The notes under the pieces are model-generated. The model was given only the letters and a program-made list of their open reading frames with translations. It was not told the DNA's origin and made no database searches. From Podochytrium sp. JEL0797 (lineage: Eukaryota; Chytridiomycota; Chytridiomycetes; Chytridiales; Chytriomycetaceae), in assembly GCA_027596195.1 (NCBI GenBank), contig JADGJG010000207.1:1-31232 (forward strand): a stretch of DNA of 31,232 bases, read 5' to 3'. This document shows positions 1 to 11,800 of the stretch, piece after piece; positions within the stretch are counted from its first letter, which is position 1; each line of letters starts with the position of its first letter. A program made the position numbers and the translations under genes.

Positions 1-639
1 GACTGTGGAGCTGTTAGGAAATAGTTTTCAATCAGCAAAAATCTAATCTCAGTCGAAACTTCACGGATATAGATATTGCTCCCTGTGCAGGATACTTTTG
101 GACAGAAGCGGTAGGGTTCTTTATTTATACCTGTTTTTCGAGGTTGGGCGGGGGACGATTTTCTGGTGGTTGCACGAAAATGGACTGCGCATGGTTGTGA
201 TTGGCTGGGCGAGCCGGGACGCCATTCGTTTCGGAAAATTGCGCAGTTCTCGGACGCAAGGTTCTTCGAAAGTGTTGTGCGCATTCTCTATAGAGAGTCT
301 TGACGGCCTTCGAGAGATGGTCATCAACGCAGCGTGTCTCGGTGCAACGATAAACTGGTGCGGCAATGGGGAGTGAACACACCTGGAAGCGAGTCTCAAC
401 GATTTCATGAACAACCTTTTCGATTCCTCCTCCTCCCCAACCCTATATAACGTCTTGGGGGGATTGTTATTCGCGACAACGCGACAAAAACAGAAAAATC
501 GCGTAATGGTACGAGAGGTCATAAACAGATGCATCGATTTTCTCTTTCCTAAATCCGAATTTTACGAAACCGCAAAACGAAAGAGGAGAATGATAATTTA
601 TTTTATTTCATATTTGAGTTTAATTTTAATTCCGCAAAA
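1..639. other. gene-poor left edge
   Basis: I see no convincing complete gene here. A 92-codon open frame on the plus strand (98-376) and overlapping minus-strand frames have no recognisable domain and no ATG-led start I trust. A tgtgcag sequence just before position 90 could be a splice acceptor of a gene entering from the left, but nothing else supports that. The only homology I can argue for is a short minus-strand stretch around 425-525, listed separately. Confidence 0.4.
425..525 (-). pseudogene. possible short MYND-family fragment
   Basis: Read on the minus strand, roughly 30 codons (S-Y-H-Y-A-I-F-L-F-L, later P-P-R-R-Y or P-Q-x-x-I) resemble the family block H-P-Y-H-R-A-I-F-L-L followed by P-V-P-Q-R-L-Y-S-A, which is present in the MYND copies at 1196-1260, 17780-17880 and 26640-26720. 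The frame contains stops and shifts. The nucleotide stretch cagaaaaatcgcg is shared with the copy at 1215-1230. It could be chance similarity; if real, it is a remnant of a further copy next to the larger relic. Confidence 0.3.
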
Positions 640-2027
640 CTAGAAAATATATGCAGAGATTCTTTCCTCAATTATCCCCACAACTTCGGATGATGCCCGC
701 CACAAACCCTCACCCACATACTCCTCCAACATGAAACGATTGCCATCCCGCAACTCATATCCGCCGTGGAACGTGACCAAATCACCTATGCGAAATTCGC
801 CAACAGGCCGGCAATAATTGGCGTGGCCCTCCCTCCAATCTTTCTTTTGACATGCGCGCGAACAATAATACGCTGACTCGCATCGTAAACACTTGCGGAA
901 AGGAGGTTCGCATCCCAAACGCGGATTATCGCATCCATCACAGCAATGGCCGCGTCTCTTGCGATATTCGAGGGGTGAGGAGGAAGCGGAGAATGGAGGA
1001 AGTTCGAGTTTTGCAAATCCAGCTATCGACCGCGTCAGCCGATGCGATCACTCTCCCAGACTGGCACACCAATCTTGGGTTGCCGGAATCGCGAACAAGA
1101 CCGTTCACGTCGGTTCCAGAATGGCGCACGAGACAGCCGTCTTCAATGGATGGCAGAGTAGAGTCGCTGTGGAACGGGCTTGCCGAGTCTGCAGCTCATG
1201 ACGAAAGCAATAAGCAGAAAAATCGCGCGGTGGTAAGGATGCTCGTCAGTGGAGGCAGCGCGATTCTTGATGAACCAGAATCGGACTCGCGGACATGACC
1301 GGGATTCTCTGCAACGAAGCTATCCCACAGAAACTCCAGATTTTGACATCGCTCTGGCTTGGAAGAATCGACACCAAGCGGGGCTTGTAAGTGCTGCCGA
1401 ATCGCGTGGTCACGCAAGCGGTGTCTTTTCGCCGCTGCAACCGCTTGCCAGTTCCCAAAGCGCCATACATGCCGCACCGGTTCCATTCGGTGACGCACTT
1501 TTGGGAATCCTCACTCAACTCCTCCAACTCTTGCGTGGTCAATTCGGCAATGCGGCGATTCGCCTTCGAAAGCAACTCCGGATTGTGGTTACAGTCCAGA
1601 TCGTTGAGGACCATCCATACTAAAGCGGCAATCTAAGGGTGCTCGGTATCACTCCTGGCCCGGTCCTCAAGAGACCGGAAGAGTCGAATGGTGCGAGAGG
1701 TACTTGGAAATTCCCCCGTCAGCGCGAGAGTGTTTGCGGCCATGTTGCGAAGCAGCCTGTCCTTCATGTTGATGTCGAGATTTGGAATCGAGAGGAAAGC
1801 TTCTATCAGACACGTCAGGGCTTCCAGATCGTTCCCTTGTGTTGCGAAATCAGAAGCTGTGGATAAGGCATCCAGAACCGCCTGAAGCAATAATGTCAAT
1901 GAAAAGAGAGGGGGATGTTATGAGAATGTCTCACCACAGAAGAGGATTGTTTTAGGAGATGTTCCTGACGAGGTGGCCGTGGGCGGGGCTATGAGGTCTT
2001 GGATCTTGGTGGCGGTCGGCGAGCCAT
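640..2027 (-). pseudogene. decayed full-length MYND zinc-finger gene
   Basis: This is a colinear but broken homologue of the intact MYND gene at 14064. It begins at an ATG at 2027 with the family N-terminus M-A-R-R-P-P-P-R-S-K (intact copy: M-R-R-P-P-P-K-S-K), then has an in-frame TAG after T-S. A probable intron (gtgaga...cag) leads to an exon homologous to the intact copy (A-V-L-D-A-L-S-T-A-S-D). Segments around 1614-1480 (N-H-N-P-E-L-L), 1330-1290 (P-G-H-V-R-E-S-D), 1250-1170 (D-E-H-P-Y-H-R-A-I-F) and 1130-950 lie in different frames. The last 90 codons hold an apparently complete MYND finger (C-D-G-C, K-C-L-R-C, Y-Y-C-S-R-A-C, H-A-N-Y-C) and the usual C-terminal block. Several frameshifts plus the early stop make a pseudogene most likely, unless cryptic splicing rescues it. 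Confidence 0.8.
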
Positions 2028-2329
2028 TTTGACACGGAAGAAAAAACCAAAAAAGTTTGAACACGCCCAGGCTTGGCTCTACGTCGCCCAGGCGATCATT
2101 CCAACCTTCGCTGTCTATCCGGTAAACAAGTGAACAATTCTCCTTTCATTTTTATTTTGCTTGGCATATTTGAAAATTATATATTGGGCGCAATTAATCA
2201 ATCAATGGTCACGGCGGCTTTTGCATTGAGTGAGTCAGGCTCGATGTCAAAGAGCACACTAGAATAGTTTTGCAACTCTACGCTGAATGGTCATCGCTCT
2301 TGATTCCTTTCTGGCATAGCAAAAATCCA

Positions 2330-2480
2330 CATACCTAACACATTACAACTGGCCAACGCGACTACAAAAGTGCGCTTCGACCATCCATTTATAGTATGCC
2401 TGGAACGCGCTATCGAAACAGCTGAAGACTCGGCGCCACAACATGATACCTTTCATTTTCCTTGAATACAGATTTATTAG
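2330..2480 (-). pseudogene. relic of a second seven-helix membrane protein gene
   Basis: About 140 bp immediately downstream of the intact membrane-protein gene align with its own interior at 3290-3400. The shared core includes tgcgcttcgacca versus tgcgttccgacca, gcctggaacgcg (exact) and gaaacagctg versus gaaacagctgcagac. On the minus strand it would encode a piece corresponding to residues 50-80 of the intact protein (S-C-F-x-x-A-F-Q-A-x-Y-x-W). The flanks fade into unalignable sequence. It also hosts the likely AATAAA of the intact gene (minus strand, 2473-2478). I infer a decayed tandem duplicate. Confidence 0.6.
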
Positions 2481-2517
2481 GCGAAGAAAGGGGAAAGATT
2501 TCGCTACCAATTCTTCA

Positions 2518-3561
2518 TTATTCTTTTGTTATGCGCTCTGATGCGATCGATTCCAAATGTGCGGTATTTTTTCGTGTCGCAACAGTGGTCCCAAGACTCT
2601 GATTGATCGCTTCCATCACAGCTGGGTTCTTTCCATCCTTCTGAATCTTTCCCCTCATCCAACCAAACAGTTTCAGCCACTTGTGGGATCTACCCGCCTC
2701 CTCCCATCCCACTGAATTGCAATGCAGCTCCACTTTCATCACTATAATCGCGGATCCACCAATTTCGAGCCAAAAATCTTTCATGACCCACGAAACAAAA
2801 TACAACTGACGCCACACTCCGTCATTGGACGCGCCCGAATCCATCAATTCGCAAAATATACTCGAAACAAAGCAGAAACAAATTATCATGTACACACAGG
2901 ACCCAACCAGCCCATACCGCGCAATGATTGTGAATTTTTTTTGATCCTCGTCAGCCCCCTTGACTCCCTTGGTGGCTTTCTCCGATTCGCGAATGTATCG
3001 CGTAAATGTGTAGATGAAGAAGATGTCGAGAATGAGCGTGATGAGTCCTCCGATTGTCATGGTGCCGAGATAAACGAATTGGCATGTTTTAGTGTTGGTT
3101 TGCAACGCATTGGTCACCGGGTCTCGGAGCAACAGCATGAAGAGAGGTAGGAGGCTTGTGATGGGCATAATCGTGATGAGAAATTGGAACATAGAAAAGA
3201 TGGATGCGCGGGTTTGACTTTTTATGACAGCTTCTGAGCGAATCCAGCAATAATTGACATAGCAGACTTCCATGATTGCGAAAAAAACCGTGTATCCAGC
3301 GAAGCCAAGTGCAGACGTGCGTTCCGACCAACTGTAAACCGCCTGGAACGCGTTGTAGAAACAGCTGCAGACGCGGTAACAGATCAGGAGACTGTTTATT
3401 TTTGTGAAGACTGTTTTGAAGGAGACGGGTGTGTTCTTGGCGGGGAGTTCAACGTGGGTAGCGAGATATACGAGGAAGCAAACAGCAAAGATCTCGCTGA
3501 CAGAGTGGATGGCGGGGAGGATGTAACTGAGTGTGTATAGAATATGGGACGAAGGAATCAT
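2518..3561 (-). CDS. orphan seven-helix integral membrane protein
   Basis: Single-exon gene for 347 aa, starting at the ATG at 3561 with a hydrophobic first helix shortly after a short N-terminus. I count seven hydrophobic stretches at about residues 12-34, 47-70, 77-103, 118-143, 160-188, 214-238 and 252-275. Charged loops follow helix 3 (E-A-V-I-K-S) and helix 5 (R-Y-I-R-E-S-E-K). A hydrophilic C-terminal tail of about 70 residues is rich in K, E and N. This topology fits a 7TM receptor-like protein, with N-terminus outside and C-terminus inside, but I see no E/DRY, NPxxY or bacterial-rhodopsin lysine motif, so I cannot assign it to a receptor class. A decayed relative lies next to its 3' end, suggesting a local family. 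The likely poly(A) signal is AATAAA about 40 bp past the stop. It could also be a transporter or scaffold. Confidence 0.75.
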   Translation of the reverse strand: MIPSSHILYTLSYILPAIHSVSEIFAVCFLVYLATHVELPAKNTPVSFKTVFTKINSLLICYRVCSCFYNAFQAVYSWSERTSALGFAGYTVFFAIMEVCYVNYCWIRSEAVIKSQTRASIFSMFQFLITIMPITSLLPLFMLLLRDPVTNALQTNTKTCQFVYLGTMTIGGLITLILDIFFIYTFTRYIRESEKATKGVKGADEDQKKFTIIARYGLVGSCVYMIICFCFVSSIFCELMDSGASNDGVWRQLYFVSWVMKDFWLEIGGSAIIVMKVELHCNSVGWEEAGRSHKWLKLFGWMRGKIQKDGKNPAVMEAINQSLGTTVATRKNTAHLESIASERITKE

Positions 3562-3893
3562 GAGTTCCTTTGTAGAATCAAACTGAACGAGGAACTAGAA
3601 GCTCCATTGTTGAAATCCGAAACAATAATGACAAATATGCCTTTAAATTTGAATCGATATGCTAGTCGACGTCGAAGATGAGGCATTATTTCACATCACA
3701 AACGAACTATAATCTAACCCCTCTATCGAAGGGGGCGGGCAACAATGGGGCTCCGAGTCATAGAACCATTTTAGTGAAGCATGAGACGGAGTGGACTTTT
3801 GGTGTGGTGGAATGGCGATCGAGGCAATGGTCAATAATGGTTTATTTATTTAGCAAAAGATAATCCCCACCCTCGCAATCGTTACTAAACTCC
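3562..3893. other. intergenic region between 7TM gene and C2H2 gene
   Basis: This stretch of about 330 bp lies between two minus-strand genes. It carries the 3' flank of the zinc-finger gene, with AATAAA on the minus strand at 3841-3846, and the promoter side of the 7TM gene. A 61-codon plus-strand open frame (3678-3863) has no recognisable content. I see no other gene. Confidence 0.5.
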
Positions 3894-5201
3894 CTACATC
3901 ACAGCGCGACTGCCCCTCCTCACTGTCTTGTACTCAACAGGCACAAACTCGCCCCCATCTCCACCCAGACCCACACCCAGACCCAAAGCAGCAGCATTCG
4001 AAACGCGCCGCGAAATCAGGTTACTCAACGACATTTTGCGGCCTGTTCCGCGCGGGGTGAAAGCCGGGGAAGTGGGAGCCTGTAGTAGTTGCGAAAGCGG
4101 TGGCGCCGCGGGTGGAAGCATCCCTGCAGAGGTAGTCGCGTTGAATCGCTCGACAGTGGGACCTGGGAACATGAATGTTTCCTGTTGCTTCTGAAGTGCT
4201 TGTTGTTGAAGTTGTTGCTGCTCGCGCCACCCGCTCTGCGCCAACAAGCTCAACGCAGCGACTGTGCTCATTTTGCGTCGCTGCGAGAAGTCTAATGGCA
4301 TGGAAGCAGACAATTTTCTCTTCTGCGCAGGCGGTTGCGGTTCGTATGTAGTCGAAACGTCGGGGCTCGTGGAGGCGGGGGAGCAGCTCGGGGTTGGGCC
4401 TGTGGAGAACTGGACATGTAACTGACGTTGATGGGATTGCTGATGATTTTGCTGAAATCGGTCAAATTGATTGCGTTCGATTCTCGGGTATGCGGGTGAC
4501 ACTGATGCGAACGCGTGTTGAGCAGGTTGTTGTTGAAGCGACTGGGTTGGCACTACTGCCGACTGCGATGGCAGCATTGGGTATACTTTGCTGTAAGCAT
4601 TCTGCAGATATAAAGCATGCTGCTGAGGAGTGGCGTCGTGTTGTTGGAACGGAGGAGGTGGAGGTCCCATGGAGGCGGCGGCGAGGCGGCTGTTTAGGCC
4701 CTGCTGGAGTTGGTTGGACGATGATGAAGGATTCCAACGCTGCTGGTTCTTTTGGAGGCCCGGACTGTTGTTGTTCTTGTTGTTGTTGTTGGGTGATGCA
4801 CTCGGCACTGCAAGAAAATTTCAAGCAAAATCAATCTCCATCCAACAGAGTCCCTCAGTTCCTCGCACACATGCACCCAAATGAATACGAATAAAAACTC
4901 ACCCTCGTTCTTCTTGCGATGCATCCGCAAATGTCTCAACAGTTCGTCGTTGCGTCCAAACGAACGGTCACATACATCACACGCGAAAGGCTTCTCGCCC
5001 GAGTGGATGCGTTCGTGGCGCAGAAGGTGCTCGTAGCGCACGAAGCCTGGTTTTGGGTGGGATGGGTTGGTTGACGGGTTGAGGTGATGCACTGGTGGTG
5101 ATGTATTTGATATCAAACGAACCTTTGCGGCATTGAAGACACTCGAAGCGACGCTCCTTTGTTGTTGCAGCGGATGCAGGTGGTGCTTGTGCGGGGGTCA
5201 T
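3894..5201 (-). CDS. C2H2 zinc-finger transcription factor, Mig1/CreA-like fingers
   Basis: Three exons with matching phases (5201-5123, 5046-4903, 4807-3894) give 378 aa. The second exon begins inside finger 1. Two N-terminal C2H2 fingers use C21, C24, H37, H41 and C49, C52, H65, H69, joined by the canonical linker (H-S-G-E-K-P-F). The recognition-helix positions read R-E-H-R in finger 1 (R-Y-E-H-L-L-R) and R-D-E-R in finger 2 (R-N-D-E-L-L-R). These are the residues of Mig1/CreA, known to bind GC-box sites, so a nuclear carbon-response-type DNA binder is plausible. Unlike Mig1, finger 2 has C-x2-C rather than C-x4-C. The remainder is low complexity: Asn, Gln and Pro runs, then R/K-rich segments (Q-K-R-K-L-S, F-S-Q-R-R-K-M-S) that could be nuclear signals or phosphosites. 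Adr1- or Nrg-type repressors are alternatives. It is transcribed away from the giant glycosyltransferase gene. Confidence 0.85.
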
Positions 5202-5852
5202 GGTGCGTGGGGGGTATCAAATCAGGTGATCTTGTGGGGGGAGCGAGGGGGGAACGCAGAGTTCAAGAAGAAAAATGCAAAATGAAATCAGATTTTGTGG
5301 GCTTGGTCAGGAAAATTTCATACGTTTTAATCACTCATTACAAATAGAAAGAAAGAGAGGAATATGGCTGCGAAAGGAGAGAGGAGAGAGGAGAGAGCGT
5401 AAAATATTCAGCATCGATTATTTTGAAGAAAGAAACGAAAAAGGCACGAAAAAGAAGCGAAAAAGAAGAGAAATCAATCAAGCTTCGAGCCACCAACGAA
5501 CTTCACCACCGTCGCACCTTGTGTTCCATATGTGGTCCCAAGTCTGAGCAGTCGACTTTGCCAGAAAGCCTGGTGCCCCGAATTTGTTGTCCTTTTCTCT
5601 TAACCTTGCGAACACCTTCATCAACCTCACCATATCACGGAATTCGAGGGAAGTCGTTAACGGAAGTATTAATGAGGAATACATGCGTGAGACTGCGTCA
5701 CGTGACCTTGGGATTTTCATCTTTTTTGAAGATTGCCCGAAAAACGCGACCTGACAATTCGATCTGAATAACTTCTTTCCAAAGTCATCTTGCCAAGTAC
5801 TCGCACCACAGCAGCAAGCTACTATTCGCCCAAGAACCTTCAAAAGATCTTT
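5202..5852. promoter_or_regulatory. divergent intergenic promoter region
   Basis: 651 bp separate the start codons of the C2H2 factor (minus) and the glycosyltransferase fusion (plus), so both promoters must lie here. The plus strand is strongly purine-rich from about 5342 to 5480: an imperfect GA tract (gagaggagagaggagagag) followed by GAAA/AAAG-rich sequence. I see no clear TATA box. Short open frames here have no domain content. Confidence 0.6.
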
Positions 5853-8800
5853 ATGGAAACCTACCGCAATTTAGAAATCGGCAACGGAGCGGCAGGAGAG
5901 TACATGAACAATATCGCGGAAAAGGAACCCCTCCTACGGGAGGAGGAAGATCGGCATCGGGACATCAGCGCACCGTGCCCTAACGCCAAGTTGGGGAAGC
6001 AGCAGAGCTCAAAAGGGACAAAGTGGGCGGTGATTGTGCTAGGATTATTGGCGGCTGTGAGCGCGTTGTGCGTCGTGAACGATTCGGAAGGAACACCGCT
6101 GAGATATCATGTAACGCCTTCATTTCGCTTCCGCGACGCGTCATCAGTCTTCTAATTATTGATTCTATCAATCATTTAGCTGCTGAACTACTACGACGAA
6201 TTATTTGGAGGTGAAGCAGAGAGAGATTTACATCCCGATTTTTCTAAACGCGTTTGATTCAACAGGATATGGAGGCGAGAACCCTACGTTTGCTTGCTCG
6301 GGGCACGGTGTGAAAGTATATGGAGACAAATGTTTATGTGACGTGGGATTTGTGGGGCAAGACTGTGGGGACGAACGATCTAGTGGTGAGTCCCCAATCA
6401 TGCGTCGAAATTTTTGCGACAACTCATCATCCCTCGCATGCTCCCTCACATACCTGAACCCCCACTTTTAGAAATTGCGTCGACTGAGCAAGCAACAATT
6501 TGCCTTGTGCTCGAAAGCTTTGGATCGCTTGGATCGTCAATCGACAGCATCGGCCACGCCAACTCTGAACTCACTCTTCAACTCACCAAATCTGGATACG
6601 CTGTGACTGTCTTGTATACTGGCGAGGAAAATCCTCAATTTTCTTCGGTCGCGTCAATTTATTCAAAGAAGGGCGTGAGCGTCATGAGGTTCGTATTCCT
6701 AGAAATAGAGAGAGTGCAGCAGGGAGAAATTCGAAGCTGCAGAAGTAAATGGCGGACTCATTGCAATGCGAAACGAATTGGACCCCCCAATCCTTTGTTT
6801 GGGATTTTCATTCACTCACGGAAAAAAACCCGCAGATTGCCTCAAAGCGGCTTGGAGTTCGGCGACAACTCTATTGAGGCCAAGTCCTACTCTGTTTACC
6901 AATACCTCATCCACTCGAGCACCCCTAAGTTTAGCCACGTATACTTCTCGTCCGACAGCGGGTCTGGTTACTACACTCTCTTGGCTCAGTCGCAAGGACT
7001 CTTGTGCTCCAGCACGGTTTACATCAACGGGATTGACTCCCTTCCCGTCCAAGCAGCGGCAAGAATCAACGCGGATGACAAAGCATTTATGGTTACAGAC
7101 AAAAACACGTTGAAGCTCGACTTCTTCATGCAAAAATCGGCCGAGCTCGCGGTAGAAACCATTTCCTTCTTTATAATCGCTTTATTTCCTAACATAACAA
7201 ATAATCATTCCAGGATCTCAACATTCTCTCCTCCAGCCTCATCTTTGACCATCTCATCGCATCCAAGTGGAACATGACCAGAGAATCAACTCACGTTGTG
7301 AACAAACCAGCCCCAAAGACTTCCATAACCAAACACATCACCAACGAGGCACCCATCAACGAGCTCGTGTTCATCGGACCTTTGACTCACGCTGGAGGCT
7401 TGAAAATCTTTTGCGACGCCATCGACGCGGTGATCCCGGCCATGCAAACCGCCAGAGCCAAAATCACTTTCCTCGGCACCGCTGGCATGATTAACGACAT
7501 GAAATCGGAAGAATACGTTGAACTCCGGTCGCTCAATTGGGACGCTTTCGAAATCACTTGGAATGTGCGCGTGACGGAGGATTTGGAAGAAATTGCTCAG
7601 TATATGAACGAAAAGAGTGGAAGAATGGCGGTGTTGCCTGCTATGAGTGACCCAGTTGGCGCGTTGGCGCAGGCTCTTGCTCAGGCCAAAATTCCTATGC
7701 TTGTTTCAGCTCAAAGCGCGGTTAAAGAAGTCCTTGGTGTGAGTGACAGGACTCAAATGGTGGTCGACGCGGATAGCGAGAGCTTTGCCGCCAAACTGAA
7801 GAGCATTCTGAACGGACTTGGTTCGTATTGAACTCATTTTTGTACGAAAAGTTATTGAGATATTTCATTTAGAATCTGCACCATCTGTCAAAAGTATCCC
7901 ATCCACACCAATTTCCAACTGGTTGAACGTTCTGGAATCCAAAACTGGAAAAACCTGCGACCTCAAGTTCAACAAGCTTGCCCAGCAACCCCTTGTGTCT
8001 CTCGTCTTGGTCCACCACAACCGCCACCAGTTCCTCAAGCAATCCATCGCCTCCATTCTCGCGCAAACGTATCAAAATGTGGAAGTCATCATTGTCGATG
8101 ACGGTTCGACCGACCCGCTGGCTCTTTCATACCTTCGCCAACTTTCATGGAAATACTGGTCATCCCGAGGCTGGAGAGTTCTCTTTGAGACCAACAAGTA
8201 CCTCGGCGCCGCTCGTAACACGGGTGCAAGAGCCGCCACCGGAAAATATGTCCTTTTCCTCGACGACGACGACTTCTCAAAGCCTCACCACGTGGAAACC
8301 ATGATCAGGGTTGCCGTCAACACTGAAGCCGATGTTATTACTGCCGGACACGACGTCTTCCAAGGTCGCAGGCAACCCAGCACCGGTGTTTCGAGCTCCC
8401 GCTTCCTTCCCATTGGAGGTGCTACGATCGTCGGCATGCTCCAAAATGTGTTTGGTGACTCTGCTATGATGGTCCGTCGCGACTACTTTGTTAGTGTTGG
8501 AGGATTCACCGAAGACTACGGAGTCGGTTTTGAAGACTACGAGTTCCTTGCCAAGGCTTCGTTGGATGGCAAGAACATCCAAGCCATTCCCGAGTCACTC
8601 CACTGGTACAGACACCACGGAAAGTCAATGTCCACCCACACCAACCTGAAAACGAACCAGCTCCGTATGCTCCGACCTTACATCAACCACAACCCCACCG
8701 CGTCTTTGGAACAACGTGCCGTCTTTGGTGCTGTCCAGCAAGACTTCTTTGAAAAGTATGGCGTTGCCTTCAACGAAAATCCTTTTGCCAGAAGAGACAA

Positions 8801-11800
8801 CAACAACGGCACCATTACTGTTCCAGTTTCTCCACTCGTGCCGTACGTTGTACCATGTTCCGCATACTCCGACTACAGTGGAAACTCGGCGATTGTGATC
8901 AACGAGCAGGAAGTTTGGGTCGGAAGCGTCAAATCTGCATGCTGGAACATGGGTGCCAACTCTCCTCCCAACGCAGTGAACCCTAACTCCGTGAACGTGA
9001 ACCAAGCTATTCAGCCGGTTTACCCTGATGGAACTGCCGCCGGATACCCAATCGTGTTGAGCATGCCGTGTGGATTCCAATACTCGGACGTGTGGAACCT
9101 TATTCAAGTGACTGTCGCACAAAACACTCCCTATAACAAAGTAAGGCATTTTTCGATAAATTTGGTTCTTGATGTTAACCCCGTTCTTTAGTATAAAACT
9201 TTCGACCCATTGATGGCTGCCGGAAACCCATCTTATGGATACTACAACCGCCCACTGGTTCCACCTTCAAGTACCGTGAACAGCCAATATACAAGCAACC
9301 CACCGCAAGTTCAACCCGCCTGGAACAAGTAATTATTTTTCTCGTTTTTGATTGAACTATTCTCCTAACGCGCGGCATATTTTCTAGGGGAAACCCAATT
9401 TACTTCCTTGACTTTGGAGTTATTGCTGTGGCCGACTCTTGGGATTCCAATGTTGAGGCTGGAGAAATCGTGGAAGTTGCTGGAGCCGGTCCTGTCGCAA
9501 CCGACGCTTCTCCCCTGTCAACTGGCTTCTATATGTGAGTATCCCATCGATTATTGGAACGCGGCAGCACGAATACTCATGCTTTTTTAAAAAAAAGGGT
9601 TGGCCAAGTTGGAACCACTGGAATTCCTCGCTACCAGACTGGAGACTTCCGGGATATCAACGAGTTGACGTATCCATACGTTACAACGCCAGTTCTGCAC
9701 ATGAACGTTCCTGAAATTCTCAACTGTCCCTTTGTCGCCGCTGAAGCTTCGCCAACCTTCCCAACAACTCACAAGACGTTCTTGTTTGGCCTTGAGCCAG
9801 AAATTGCAACCAAGGCGGCCGGTGTCCAAGTCGTCTTGTGGGGAATGTCGTTCACTTCTTCGTCTGTCGTTTACATTAACGGAGTTGCCTACACTGGTGC
9901 AATCAACCTCATCAGCAGCCAGTACTTGGCAATCACTCTCGACTTTACTCAGTTCTCTGGCCCAACTGGCTCGGTCTCAATCTACGTCGACGACTCAATC
10001 CCATACATTGTTCGCTACTACGCAACTCCTGCAACGGTCACTGGTGTTTCTGCTAGCGGATTGTCCACCAATGTTTATGGTCAATCAATTACGGTGACTG
10101 GACAGAACTTGCCTCAACTCTCAGGAGGCTTCTGCGTCTTCAACACAACCTCAGGAAATGAAGCAACACCTCTCGTCGTCAACAGCGCAACATCTGCTCA
10201 ATGCACACTACCGGCAACTGCTGCAAGTGGAGTTTACACTGTCAAATTTGCAATGTCTGTTTCCAAGTACACTATTCCGCAGCTGTCCTTGACCCAAGGA
10301 AACTACTTCTACTACCCCACACTGGCGATCAGCGGGGCTGTTCCCGTTGTGAGCGTGTACGCACCTGCACCAAAGGCTATTGCTGCTCAGTTCTCAAACA
10401 ACGGAGCTAGTATTTACGTCGATGTGGACGTTCCCGCAACAGTGATTGACGTGAACCAGTTCAACAACAACAAAAAGATCGTGGTTATCGATGCGACCAT
10501 CCAACAGCCCTGTGCGGCAATCTTTCAAACGGCATTCGACGGAACAACGACACCACCAACTGGTCAACTCGCGGGATCTAACGCTGGCGATTGCTTCGTG
10601 GAGCAGCTCACCGGCACAAGGTTCAAGATTCTTCTCCAGGCCCAGTTTACCGCATACAACCCACAGGCTATTGTTCCAAACAACTTGGTGAAGATTCTTT
10701 CGGGAAGTTTGTGGGCCGCTGGTCAAGCTTTGGTGGTTCCGAACCCAAGTAGCACTGTTGTGGAACCTCCAGCTATCATTCCCAACCCCCAAGTCTCCAT
10801 TGTTGCACCTCTTTATATGCCACGTTGCAGCGGAGTAATTCTTCCTTTGGACTTGAGTGCAACATCGGGATCTGCTGGCAGAAACTACACAGGAGCATCC
10901 TCGTTCACATTCACGTCTTCCAATCCGCAAGCTGCAAACTCACCCACTAGTCAGACTTTGTCCAACATCCTTTCGACTTGCGTCGCAGAAATCAACCACG
11001 CTGCGGTATGCGAGATCCCTGTGAGCATGCTCTGGAGTGGTATCGGAGACTACAACACTTTCACCTTCACGCTCAGCTTGACAAACTACCTCGGTGGAGT
11101 TGGTTCTCAAACCGTTACAGTCAACGTCGGCCAAGACGCAACAACACCCTATGTGACAGTCAGCGGAATTCCTCAAACAAACGCCAAAATCAACCAGGTC
11201 CAGGTTCTTCAAGCCTTGGGCTCTCCTCAGTGTGGAGTGAACACGGCCATCAACTACCAATGGTCAGTTTCCGGAAACTCGTGTCCAGGCCTTCCAAGCT
11301 CGGCTCTTACTGGAAGTGGGTCTCAATTGATCATTCCAGCCTTCTCGCTGGTACCTGAGACGACATGTGCGCTTACGTTGAAGTTCCAATACGCCGGTTC
11401 GTCGTCGTGGATCACCTCAAGCACCTCATTCCAAACGGCCAATGAGATTATTGGAGTCTCAGCTGGAAGCTCTAGAACCATTGGCGCTTCTGAAACCATC
11501 ACAGTTGATGCCACCTTCTTCAGCGATGCATACAACCCGGGAACCGCCAGCCAATATCAATGCGCTTGGGTGTGTCTCAACTCCCACGGGTTCTTGTGCT
11601 CGTCTTCCATCACTCAGCATTTGACTGGCTGTGCTGAAAACGTTTTGACTGGTCAACTTGCCCTCGGAAGCTACAGCATGAAAGTTCTTGTTAGAGACAC
11701 TATCACTGGTGTTTCTGCATCCAGTAATTCATTTGCTAAGCTCAACATTGTTCCCAACTCGGTCCCCAACGTCAAAATCACTATGCCGAGCGAGTCCATT

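Noticed and set aside
98..376. 92-codon plus-strand open frame near the left edge
   Set aside because: It does not begin with ATG, has no recognisable domain and no splice support beyond one acceptor-like site.
2040..2130. Short plus-strand coding-like stretch (F-E-H-A-Q-A-W-L-Y-V-A-Q-A-I-I-P)
   Set aside because: The peptide looks plausible, but no start, partner exon or family could be found, and it lies in the promoter side of the MYND relic.
4394..4894. 166-codon plus-strand frame rich in Cys and Trp
   Set aside because: It is the antisense of CAA/CAG-rich coding sequence in the C2H2 factor.
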